Made by a program: the position numbers and the translations under genes. From NCBI GenBank assembly GCA_016234345.1, contig JACRFG010000070.1:1-10969 (forward strand): a stretch of 10,969 nucleotides of DNA, given 5' to 3'. This DNA comes from Candidatus Jorgensenbacteria bacterium. Lineage in GTDB: Bacteria; Patescibacteriota; Minisyncoccia; UBA6257; GWB1-50-10. Below are positions 1 to 5,759 of this stretch, in pieces; within the stretch, counting starts at the first letter, position 1, and each line of letters opens with the position of its first letter. The notes under the pieces were generated by a model that saw only the letters and a list, made by a program, of their open reading frames with translations, searched no databases and was not told where the DNA came from.

Positions 1-630
1 AACGATGAAGCTGACTTAGGAGATGCAAATCGTGATGCTCCTAAAGGCGATTCCGGTGTTTCTGAACGCATCATGCAAGCATGGATGAAATTCCTTTCGG
101 ATGAAAAAATCCAAGGGAGAGTCATTATGATTAACTGCACGAACCGACCAGACAGAATGGATGCGGCAATGAAACGTTCAGGTCGCAGTGACGACCGAGT
201 CGCGCTCATCATGCCACCCGCTCACGAACGCGTGAAAATATTCGAGGTAATGTTCAAGAAATACAAAATTAAGACATCTATCACCGATTTCACGCCTTAT
301 GCGGATATGACTGAAGGTTCAGGAGCTGATATCCGTAAAATGGTTCTTGATTCTTTCCGGATTGCCGAACGTAAAGCAAAGAAAGAAGTTGATAATATTT
401 GCTTGCGGGAAGCGATTGAGGACTTCATTCCTTCGGCGAGCCAGAAAGATATTGATCTCATGACTCTTTTGGCTATTTCTGAATCTTCTTCACGCCGGCT
501 TTTACCGCCGAATGCGAAGGAAGCGATCAGAGCGATCAAGAATCGGAATATTGTTCCTGATGGTTTGGAATTGATTGCGCAGATCGAATCACGAAATATC
601 GTGAAACTCGACGGATCGAACGGAAAGTAA
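1..630 (+). CDS. AAA+ ATPase of the classic (Cdc48/FtsH-like) clade, C-terminal part (5' partial)
   Basis: The reading frame is open from the first base, so the gene starts upstream; 209 residues are visible. They begin inside the ATPase domain with the Walker B end DEAD (residues 2-5). Sensor 1 follows as CTNRP (residues 46-50), then the second region of homology with SGRSDDR (60-66), where R62 and R66 are in arginine-finger position. A sensor-2-like GSGAD is at 107-110, then a helical lid and a roughly 70-residue tail. The NRPD and SGR pattern is that of classic AAA proteins (FtsH, Cdc48) rather than MoxR-type AAA+. The Walker A part is off-window. In this family, ATP hydrolysis by a hexamer remodels or unfolds proteins. 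The next genes encode VWA proteins, which often act as adaptors for AAA+ rings, so a functional pair is plausible but inferred. A protease domain is not visible, and the visible tail shows no HExxH. An internal ATG at 73 is not a credible start because it would remove Walker B. Confidence 0.88.
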   Translation, partial: NDEADLGDANRDAPKGDSGVSERIMQAWMKFLSDEKIQGRVIMINCTNRPDRMDAAMKRSGRSDDRVALIMPPAHERVKIFEVMFKKYKIKTSITDFTPYADMTEGSGADIRKMVLDSFRIAERKAKKEVDNICLREAIEDFIPSASQKDIDLMTLLAISESSSRRLLPPNAKEAIRAIKNRNIVPDGLELIAQIESRNIVKLDGSNGK

Positions 631-647
631 GAATAAAAAAATAAATT

Positions 648-675
648 AAAGCCTCACACATTAGTGTGGGGCTTT
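648..675 (+). terminator. Rho-independent terminator after the AAA ATPase gene
   Basis: AAAGCC-T-CACAC pairs with GTGTG-G-GGCTTT around an ATTA loop, giving 12 bp with one G-U pair. It lies 18 nt after the stop codon. The T run after it is short (TTT CC), so termination may be incomplete. Confidence 0.75.
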
Positions 676-684
676 CCGATTTTT

Positions 685-796
685 ACCCCGTTAGAAACAG
701 AACACCTTATGGCTTGCCATAGATAGAATAGAGATGAATGCGATTTGGTTTTGGCGAGCACAAAGATTAATGTCTCGTGTGAGCTTCTAACGGGGT
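685..796 (+). other. Structured 112-nt element closed by a perfect 12-bp inverted repeat
   Basis: ACCCCGTTAGAA (685-696) is exactly complementary to TTCTAACGGGGT (785-796). Between the arms lie two further hairpins. UAUGG-CUUG-CCAUA (708-721) has a CUUG tetraloop. CGAG-c-ACA pairs with TGT-CTCG (755-762 with 771-777), with one bulged base. If transcribed, this would fold as a three-way junction. It sits between the terminator of the AAA gene and the -35 box of the next gene. It could be a small structured RNA read by leakage through the terminator, a protein-binding site, or a small inverted-repeat insertion. I do not recognise a known RNA family, and I see no convincing target-site duplication or dedicated promoter. 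Confidence 0.45.
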
Positions 797-800
797 TTAC

Positions 801-830
801 TTGACGAAAATGCCATAAATCAGTTATTTT
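801..830 (+). promoter_or_regulatory. Putative sigma70-type promoter of the first VWA gene
   Basis: TTGACG (801-806) is followed after 18 nt by TATTTT (825-830). The start point would be near 837, giving a leader of about 45 nt that ends in the Shine-Dalgarno-like AGAAAGAAAGGA at about 865-876. The -35 box is good and the -10 box is weak. Confidence 0.5.
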
Positions 831-881
831 ATAACCAGCTCTTAAAACACTAATTAATCATCAGAAAGAAAGGAAAAATAC

Positions 882-1898
882 GTGGGTGGTGGTGGAAGTT
901 ATTATGATCGCGATGTTACTGACAGCGCGCTTCGGACTTCAGTTGGAACCTCAAGTACGGTGGAACGTGAGCTTTCTCGCGCTTCTATCGATGCTTCACT
1001 CCTACCGAAAGATCGAAAACTTGTCTGTAACGCCGTAAATCCATTGGTATATCTTTTTGACGTTACCGGTTCTATGGGTAATTTGCCAAAGATTATTTGG
1101 GATAAATGGCCCGGCATTGTCGGCCAAATCGTAGCTCGGAAATATCTCCCTGATCCAAAAATGAGCTTAGCTGCAGTCGGAGATATCACATCAGATAATG
1201 CGCCGCTCCAAATGGCTGATTTTTCTGCATTACGGAATCTCGACCGATTCTTCAAAAAGATCTATTTCGAAGGTCAGGGAGGCGGCCAAGATATGGAGTC
1301 ATATGAAATGGCCGCATATTATTACGCATATCTCTGTGATCTGCCGAACGCAAAAAATCCTATTTGTTTGTTTACCGGCGACGAAGGATTTCGCAAAAAA
1401 CTGTTTGCCGATGATCTCACTGAACATTTTGGCGGGAAACATAAAGATATTGATGCGCAAGAAGTTTTTGCAGACCTCCTTAAGAAATTTATGGGTAATG
1501 TTTTTCTCATTCATCGGTATTACAAAAGTGGCACCGACGCAAAAATTGTACGAGAGTGGCAAGAAGTTTTGGGAAAAAATCGCGTCGTTCTTATGCCGCG
1601 GGGTGATGCAGGCGACTTAGCAATCGGCGATATCACCCTTGGTCTTTACGCAATTGTTTCGGGCGCGCGAACGCTCAAACAATATCTTGAAGACATGCGA
1701 ACTCGACCGCTCGATTTGGGCGAAGGGGTCAAGTATGAACCACAGTCAGAAAAGCGCATCGGTGAAGTTGCGGAAGCATTAGCGCCGCTTGAAGATTTCA
1801 AACCCATTAAATCTTCACGTACGAAAACTAACAATTCGTCGAAAGAAAAGAAATCAGACAAGAAACCACCTTCAAAAGATAAGGGCTGGGGGCTTTGA
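882..1898 (+). CDS. VWA (von Willebrand factor A) domain protein with MIDAS motif, paralogue 1
   Basis: This is a 338-residue soluble protein with no signal peptide. A VWA-type Rossmann domain starts at about residue 52. The hydrophobic strand PLVYLFD leads into the metal-site motif D60-V-T62-G-S64-M-G, where Thr replaces the first Ser of the usual DxSxS. A second loop has GGGQDMES (133-140), and a third strand ends LFTGDEGF (163-170) with acidic residues near the site. Strand VFLIHRYY (207-214) and RVVLMP (234-239) complete the fold. The tail (308-338) is low-complexity, rich in Lys and Ser, and ends GWGL. VWA domains bind partners through Mg2+ and often serve AAA+ ATPases such as the one just upstream. 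The same core, with a similar DxTGSMG, recurs in the gene at 3149. The GTG start at 882 is supported by AAGAAAGGA about 7 nt upstream, and no in-frame ATG lies nearby. The exact function is unknown. Confidence 0.85.
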   Translation: MGGGGSYYDRDVTDSALRTSVGTSSTVERELSRASIDASLLPKDRKLVCNAVNPLVYLFDVTGSMGNLPKIIWDKWPGIVGQIVARKYLPDPKMSLAAVGDITSDNAPLQMADFSALRNLDRFFKKIYFEGQGGGQDMESYEMAAYYYAYLCDLPNAKNPICLFTGDEGFRKKLFADDLTEHFGGKHKDIDAQEVFADLLKKFMGNVFLIHRYYKSGTDAKIVREWQEVLGKNRVVLMPRGDAGDLAIGDITLGLYAIVSGARTLKQYLEDMRTRPLDLGEGVKYEPQSEKRIGEVAEALAPLEDFKPIKSSRTKTNNSSKEKKSDKKPPSKDKGWGL

Positions 1899-1920
1899 TT
1901 GATTATTAAGATTCAGAATA

Positions 1921-1947
1921 ACCGCAGGCAATCGCTTGCGGTTTTTT
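1921..1947 (+). terminator. Rho-independent terminator after VWA paralogue 1
   Basis: ACCGCAGGC pairs with GCTTGCGGT around an AATC loop, giving 9 bp with one G-U pair. It is followed directly by TTTTTT and lies 22 nt after the stop codon. Confidence 0.88.
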
Positions 1948-1967
1948 ATTTGGCCATGAATTATATA

Positions 1968-1996
1968 TTGACTTTCAAATATAATCATGTCAAAAT
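1968..1996 (+). promoter_or_regulatory. Putative promoter of the pyruvate-kinase-like gene
   Basis: TTGACT (1968-1973) lies 17 nt before CAAAAT (1991-1996). The -10 box resembles the TAAAAT of the promoter at 3030-3058. The start point would be near 2003, about 33 nt before the GTG start codon. Confidence 0.5.
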
Positions 1997-2035
1997 AATA
2001 TGAGTACGTTTGGAAAAATACCATAAGGAACATTT

Positions 2036-2956
2036 GTGCTTATAGTCAGTTTGCCGCCAGTCCACCAGAAGGAATTGCTGAGAAAGATTATTACACATCC
2101 GAAAGTTGATGCGGTTCGATACAATACCGGAATGAGTTCCGCGTATCCGCCTGCAGAAACAGTACGCCGAATCATGGAAATTGCTCGGCCGCTCAAAAAA
2201 CCGGTTTATATCGACCTCAAAGGAAAACAGCTTCGTGTTATTGAATGGGCAAATCTTCCCGAAGGCCCCATTGTTTTAAATCATGAGATTAAGGTTGAAT
2301 TACCAGCCAAGGTTTGTTTTCGGGGTGATGATTGCTGTGAAATTATTGAGGTTGTTAACGGTCAAGAAATTTATGTTGATCCCTTACCCAAAGCACCAGT
2401 CGGTCGCGGTCAAGCCGTAAATATTCTTTCCTCTAAACTTGAGATCAAGGGCGGTCTTTTGCCCCTCGATCACGAGTATATAAAAGCGGGGCTACGGGAA
2501 AATGTTACTGGCTTCCTCCTCTCTTTTGTTGAAAATCAAGTGGATATAAAAGAACTTGAAGATGCGATAATCGAATATGCTCCCGGATTTAACGATCTTC
2601 ACGAATTCGAAAGAATGCTCAAAATCGAGTCGCAAGCCGGAGTTGATTTCGTCCGCGATTCGAAACCAACAGATTTACACGGATACCGATTGGTAGCGGC
2701 GCGGGACGATTTAATGATTCAGATAGGCCTTAAAGCAATGCCGGAGGCCCTCACCTCGATTATTAATCGCGATTCGCAAGCGATTTGCGCCTCACGCCTA
2801 TTGCTTGGCCTTGAAAACGGCGATGTATCACTTGCAGACCTTTCGGACATCAATTACATGCGTAAGCTTGGCTACGAACATTTCATGCTATCGGACGGCG
2901 TTTCTCGAGATCATTTCGATAAAGCTATGAAATTTTGGGAAAACTTTTCTGATTGA
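2036..2956 (+). CDS. Pyruvate-kinase-like TIM-barrel protein lacking the C-terminal domain
   Basis: This 306-residue protein follows the pyruvate kinase A/B domain order. An early strand VRYNTG (27-32) matches the MRxNxSHG segment, keeping R28 and N30 but losing Ser-His. YIDLKGKQLR (58-67) matches the LDLKGPKIR strand. A small beta domain spans about 75-130. LLSFVEN (161-167) matches the LSFVRS strand. LKIESQAGVDF (195-205) keeps the Lys (196) and Glu (198) of KIENxEG. AARDDL (221-226) matches ARGDLG with Gly changed to Asp, so D225 can serve as the metal ligand. FMLSDG (283-288) matches the VMLSGET strand. True pyruvate kinases are about 470 residues or more; here the allosteric C-terminal domain is missing. 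Many catalytic positions survive, so an enzyme acting on a PEP-, pyruvate- or citrate-lyase-like substrate is possible, as is a regulatory role. The GTG start is supported by AAGGAA 5 nt upstream. It lies between the two VWA genes with its own promoter and terminator. Confidence 0.75.
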   Translation: MLIVSLPPVHQKELLRKIITHPKVDAVRYNTGMSSAYPPAETVRRIMEIARPLKKPVYIDLKGKQLRVIEWANLPEGPIVLNHEIKVELPAKVCFRGDDCCEIIEVVNGQEIYVDPLPKAPVGRGQAVNILSSKLEIKGGLLPLDHEYIKAGLRENVTGFLLSFVENQVDIKELEDAIIEYAPGFNDLHEFERMLKIESQAGVDFVRDSKPTDLHGYRLVAARDDLMIQIGLKAMPEALTSIINRDSQAICASRLLLGLENGDVSLADLSDINYMRKLGYEHFMLSDGVSRDHFDKAMKFWENFSD

Positions 2957-2979
2957 ATTTTCTTGATGAGTTATTGCAG

Positions 2980-3007
2980 AGGACCACTTTTAAAGTGGTC
3001 CTTTTTA
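2980..3007 (+). terminator. Rho-independent terminator after the pyruvate-kinase-like gene
   Basis: AGGACCACTT pairs with AAGTGGTCCT around a 3-nt centre (2980-3002), followed by a T run. The perfect 10-bp stem makes this a strong terminator. Confidence 0.92.
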
Positions 3008-3029
3008 TTGTTCAAAAGTAAATTAAATA

Positions 3030-3058
3030 TTGACATAAATCCGAAAATTATATAAAAT
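3030..3058 (+). promoter_or_regulatory. Strong sigma70-type promoter of VWA paralogue 2
   Basis: Consensus TTGACA (3030-3035), a 17-nt spacer and TAAAAT (3053-3058). The predicted start is near 3065, so the RNA would begin almost exactly at the first arm of the leader structure described next. Confidence 0.8.
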
Positions 3059-3064
3059 GCTGGC

Positions 3065-3148
3065 AACGGAAATTAACCGCATTTCCGTAAAATTCTATGC
3101 TCCAAGCGGTTAAGTAACTTTAAAAACATATTACGGAAAGGATACATT
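3065..3148 (+). promoter_or_regulatory. Candidate structured leader (pseudoknot or switch) covering the VWA-2 ribosome binding site
   Basis: Three exact pairings compete or combine. P1: ACGGAAA (3066-3072) with TTTCCGT (3082-3088). P2: TTAACCGC (3073-3080, in the P1 loop) with GCGGTTAA (3106-3113). P3: TTTCCGTAA (3082-3090) with TTACGGAAA (3131-3139), which covers the start of the Shine-Dalgarno GGAAAGGA (3135-3142). P1 and P3 share the same strand and exclude each other, so P1 would leave the ribosome site free and P3 would hide it. P2 with either gives an H-type pseudoknot. A six-codon mini-ORF, ATG at 3097 to TAA at 3117, overlaps the second P2 arm but lacks a ribosome site. I do not recognise a known riboswitch class. 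Regulation by metabolite, protein or temperature is open. Confidence 0.5.
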
Positions 3149-4267
3149 ATGAGAGAAAAAGGCTCTTGGTCTGACACCACTTATAGAGCGCGAGCGACTG
3201 TTGCGAGAGAACGCAAAAGCGTCACGTTCGAAGGTGAAGATCGAGCCAAACAAGGCAAGGGACTTGACCCACTGGTTGATCCTGCCCAATACAACGTAGT
3301 AAGAATGTCAAATAATCTTCTCGTACCCGATGGAGACGAGTTTGTATTGCAGTTCGGTACGGCTATGCCCGTAAAGACCGATCTTGATACGACCGGTTCA
3401 ATGGGCGGCAACGTTGAGGTTGCTTTCAAAGCACTACCCAAAGTCCAGGATTTATTGGTCCAAGGCGCAAATGCAGTACTCAAACGGTATCATGTCCAAA
3501 TTCAAACCTGTGTTGTCCAAGATCAAGGTGATCAATTTCCATTCCAGTCGACCCAGTTTGAGCCCGACAATGAAGTCGAGCGACAGATGGGTCTTCTTGT
3601 CCCAGAAAGACGCGGCGGCGATTCGACGGAAGATTACCAGTTAGGTTTGTTTGCGGCCGGTTATCTCACAAAGACAAGTATTGTGAATTATGGCCTCAAG
3701 GGTTACTACTTCATCGTTGGTGATGAAATCGGCAGGGACGAACTTGATGCAAGAGGAACACTCCTCAGGAAAGTCTTTGGCAAAGAAGTGATGGAAAAAG
3801 CATTCGACTCGAAAAAGCCGCAGTCGTTACCAACCCTGGAACAGATTGCAAAAAAAGTGCTCGAGAAATGGCATGTTTTCTTCCTACAAATTGGTAGTCA
3901 AGGTAGCACCACCAATTGGTGGTCAAACCTGATTGGCGAGGATCGGGTCGTGAAACTGTCCCGAACCGAAGATCTGGCCCAAGTTCAAGCCTGTATCATT
4001 GGTCTTACGGAAGGCGTGATCAAGCCGAAAGGAATTCCTGAATTCCTTAAAGCCATCAAGACGGATGGTGCTGCTATCGCCCGGATCACAAATGATCTGG
4101 CTGGCATACCGGTTGGCATGCAAACGGCTTTGCCGAATTTCGATAAGATCCCTACGCCCGGCTCGAGATTTAAGAATCGTGAAGATATATGGCCAATCGA
4201 TGCTTCCGGAAAAATGCCTAAGAAAAAACCTGATGGTAAGAAATCAGCTTCCAACATCGGATTGTAA
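3149..4267 (+). CDS. VWA (von Willebrand factor A) domain protein with MIDAS motif, paralogue 2
   Basis: This 372-residue soluble protein has a VWA core from about residue 73. The metal-site motif is D80-T-T82-G-S84-M-G. The second loop GGDSTED (156-162) supplies a Thr, unlike paralogue 1, which has Met at the matching place. A third strand ends FIVGDEIG (188-195). Later strands VFFLQIG (243-249) and DRVVKL (265-270) match VFLIHR and NRVVLM of the first VWA protein, each followed by an Asp-rich stretch and an IGL/LGL helix, so the two are paralogues. The N-terminal 60 residues are charged and probably extended, and the C-terminal tail is Lys-rich and ends SNIGL. The ATG has a good Shine-Dalgarno, GGAAAGGA, 6 nt upstream. 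The gene stands alone between a strong promoter and a strong terminator. A role as adaptor or sensor for the upstream AAA ATPase is inferred; its ligand is unknown. Confidence 0.85.
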   Translation: MREKGSWSDTTYRARATVARERKSVTFEGEDRAKQGKGLDPLVDPAQYNVVRMSNNLLVPDGDEFVLQFGTAMPVKTDLDTTGSMGGNVEVAFKALPKVQDLLVQGANAVLKRYHVQIQTCVVQDQGDQFPFQSTQFEPDNEVERQMGLLVPERRGGDSTEDYQLGLFAAGYLTKTSIVNYGLKGYYFIVGDEIGRDELDARGTLLRKVFGKEVMEKAFDSKKPQSLPTLEQIAKKVLEKWHVFFLQIGSQGSTTNWWSNLIGEDRVVKLSRTEDLAQVQACIIGLTEGVIKPKGIPEFLKAIKTDGAAIARITNDLAGIPVGMQTALPNFDKIPTPGSRFKNREDIWPIDASGKMPKKKPDGKKSASNIGL

Positions 4268-4278
4268 TGTCCTAGTAT

Positions 4279-4307
4279 TTCACCAGTAACGAGTGGGCGG
4301 TTATCAT
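4279..4307 (+). promoter_or_regulatory. Weak candidate promoter of the PurA-like gene, overlapping a terminator
   Basis: TTCACC (4279-4284) lies 17 nt before TATCAT (4302-4307); the -10 matches 5 of 6 consensus bases and the -35 matches 4 of 6. It lies inside the terminator of the preceding gene. If unreal, the PurA-like gene depends on read-through. Confidence 0.3.
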
Positions 4308-4321
4308 AACCGCCCATTTTT
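4294..4321 (+). terminator. Rho-independent terminator after VWA paralogue 2
   Basis: TGGGCGGTTA pairs perfectly over 10 bp with TAACCGCCCA around a TCA loop (4294-4316), followed by TTTTT. Confidence 0.92.
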
Positions 4322-4339
4322 AAAAGAAAGGGGATTTGT

Positions 4340-5743
4340 GTGAATAAGCGAAAGCAAATTTTCATTGTGACCGGCCTTGGTTATGGCGACGAAGGAAAGG
4401 GTGGAACAACGCATTGGCTTTGTTCCACGCACCGGGCGCATACCGTGATTCGTACGGGTGGCGCACAGGCTTTCCATCGGGTTCTAACCGCCTCGGGGAA
4501 AGAACATATCTTTTCCCAATTCGGCAGCGGCACGCTTCGTGGATCAGCAACTCACCTTTCTAAAAACATGGTGATTGATCCGCATGCAATTCTTGCCGAA
4601 GGAGAGGCTTTGAAACACGAACAAGGAATTTCAAGCGTTTTCGAGACACTGACCATTCATGAAGATGCGCTTGTTATTTCACCATTCCAGCTCATCGCCG
4701 GACGTTTACGTGAAATTCTTCGTGGGAAAAACCGCTACGGTTCCGTAGGCATCGGTATCGGGGAGACAATTCTTGACGCCGAAATTCCCGAAGCGATTCC
4801 GATCCGAGCAAAAGATCTAACAAAACCGGATATCGCCGAAAAATTGGAAGCGATTAGACTTCATAAATTAACTGAATTCGAAGCATTAGCCGATCGCGCT
4901 AGTCTCGTATCAGATGAAATCCGAGAAGCAGTGTGTTCTAAGGTCAATGAACTCGAAAATCATGATATCGTACAATGGGCAGTTGAGCGTTTTGCGGAAT
5001 TAGCAAAGCGAGTGCGCATTGTCGATACCGACTACGTTGCAGAAAAAATTCTCAGCGTTCCAGGTACAATAGTTGTAGAATCATCACAAGGCGTCTTACT
5101 CGATCGATGGTACGGTTTTCATCCTTTTATAACAAAGGTGCGAGCTGTTCCCGAAATAGCTTTCAATCTCATTGATGAATGCAACTACGATGGCGAGGTA
5201 AAAAGCTTCGGCATCCTGCGAGCATATCACACACGGCACGGTTCTGGTCCGTTTGTCACTGAAAATCAGAAACTCACCAAAGAATTGCCGGATACGACGA
5301 ATGGGAATCACGCTTGGCAAGGATCATTTCGAGTTGGTTATTTCGACATGGTGGCTGCGAAATATGCGATCGAAGCATGTCGTGGCTTTATCGATGGTCT
5401 GGTTATTACCTGTCTAGATAGAATTCAATCGCCTGACGTTTGGGAATATTGTGATGCTTATCAATTACCGACCGACACAGTTCACGATGGATTTTTCTCA
5501 ATAAACAAGAGGGGAGGTGTTGAACGGATTATCGCGAGGCACAAAACAGGCAATGAACAATCCGAACGCCAGGAAAAACTTGGGAATTTTCTCCGGACGT
5601 GCACCCCGACTCTCATGACAGCCCCGAAAGATTCTATAATTCCCACAATCGAGGGGAACCTCGGTTTACCGGTGATTGTAAAATCTTTTGGTCCGACCGA
5701 AAACGACAAAATTGAAATAATAAAAAAAGGCAGTTCTTCATGA
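4340..5743 (+). CDS. Divergent adenylosuccinate-synthetase-like (PurA-superfamily) protein
   Basis: This 467-residue protein follows the PurA fold along its length. GYGDEGKGG (14-22) is the GTP loop with the catalytic Asp (17). RTGGAQAFH (38-46) replaces RYQGGHNAGH but keeps the second His (46). VIDPHAIL (78-85) matches VVDP. VGIGIGE (136-142) stands for the GRGIGPAYEDK segment. VESSQGVLLD (246-255) matches FEGAQGxLLD of the IMP site. AYHTRHGSGPF (295-305) matches AYTTRVGxGPF. ITCLDRIQ (356-363) matches LTKLDVL, keeping the guanine-reading Asp (360). The aspartate-binding loop TTGRxRR is rewritten as TTNGNHAWQGSFR (319-331). PurA joins IMP and aspartate using GTP; a changed amino-substrate loop suggests another co-substrate. 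Standard PurA is about 430 residues; here there is a helical stretch at about 160-235 and a longer C-terminus. The GTG start follows GAAAGGGGA. A plain purA is less likely but not excluded. Confidence 0.8.
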   Translation: MNKRKQIFIVTGLGYGDEGKGGTTHWLCSTHRAHTVIRTGGAQAFHRVLTASGKEHIFSQFGSGTLRGSATHLSKNMVIDPHAILAEGEALKHEQGISSVFETLTIHEDALVISPFQLIAGRLREILRGKNRYGSVGIGIGETILDAEIPEAIPIRAKDLTKPDIAEKLEAIRLHKLTEFEALADRASLVSDEIREAVCSKVNELENHDIVQWAVERFAELAKRVRIVDTDYVAEKILSVPGTIVVESSQGVLLDRWYGFHPFITKVRAVPEIAFNLIDECNYDGEVKSFGILRAYHTRHGSGPFVTENQKLTKELPDTTNGNHAWQGSFRVGYFDMVAAKYAIEACRGFIDGLVITCLDRIQSPDVWEYCDAYQLPTDTVHDGFFSINKRGGVERIIARHKTGNEQSERQEKLGNFLRTCTPTLMTAPKDSIIPTIEGNLGLPVIVKSFGPTENDKIEIIKKGSSS

Positions 5744-5759
5744 ACTGCCTTATTTTTTT
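5722..5759. terminator. Bidirectional terminator shared by two convergent genes
   Basis: AAGGCAGTTC (5727-5736) pairs with GAACTGCCTT (5742-5751) around a TTCAT loop. An A run precedes it and a T run follows it, so it can end transcription in both directions. The hairpin includes the last codons and TGA (5741-5743) of the PurA-like gene and the first base pairs of the TAA (5750-5752) of the opposing gene. Confidence 0.88.

Noticed and set aside
685..796. Reading the inverted-repeat element as a MITE with target duplication.
   Set aside because: The flanks are only T-rich and give no clear duplicated target; no second copy is seen in the window.
1198..1620. A 140-codon frame overlapping VWA paralogue 1.
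   Set aside because: It lies wholly inside the VWA gene in another frame, has no ribosome site, and shows no sensible domain. The VWA frame carries the MIDAS motif.
2000..2026. Eight-codon mini-ORF (ATG at 2000, TAA at 2024) in frame just before the pyruvate-kinase-like gene, a possible leader peptide.
   Set aside because: It has no ribosome site, and its ATG lies at or upstream of the predicted transcript start near 2003, so it is probably chance.
3985..4365. A 126-codon minus-strand frame across the end of VWA-2 and the start of the PurA-like gene.
   Set aside because: It crosses a strong terminator hairpin and two well-supported genes, and its composition is that of an antisense shadow.
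4340..5743. Assigning the gene symbol purA.
   Set aside because: The aspartate loop and IMP-site segments differ too much from true PurA to claim the same reaction.
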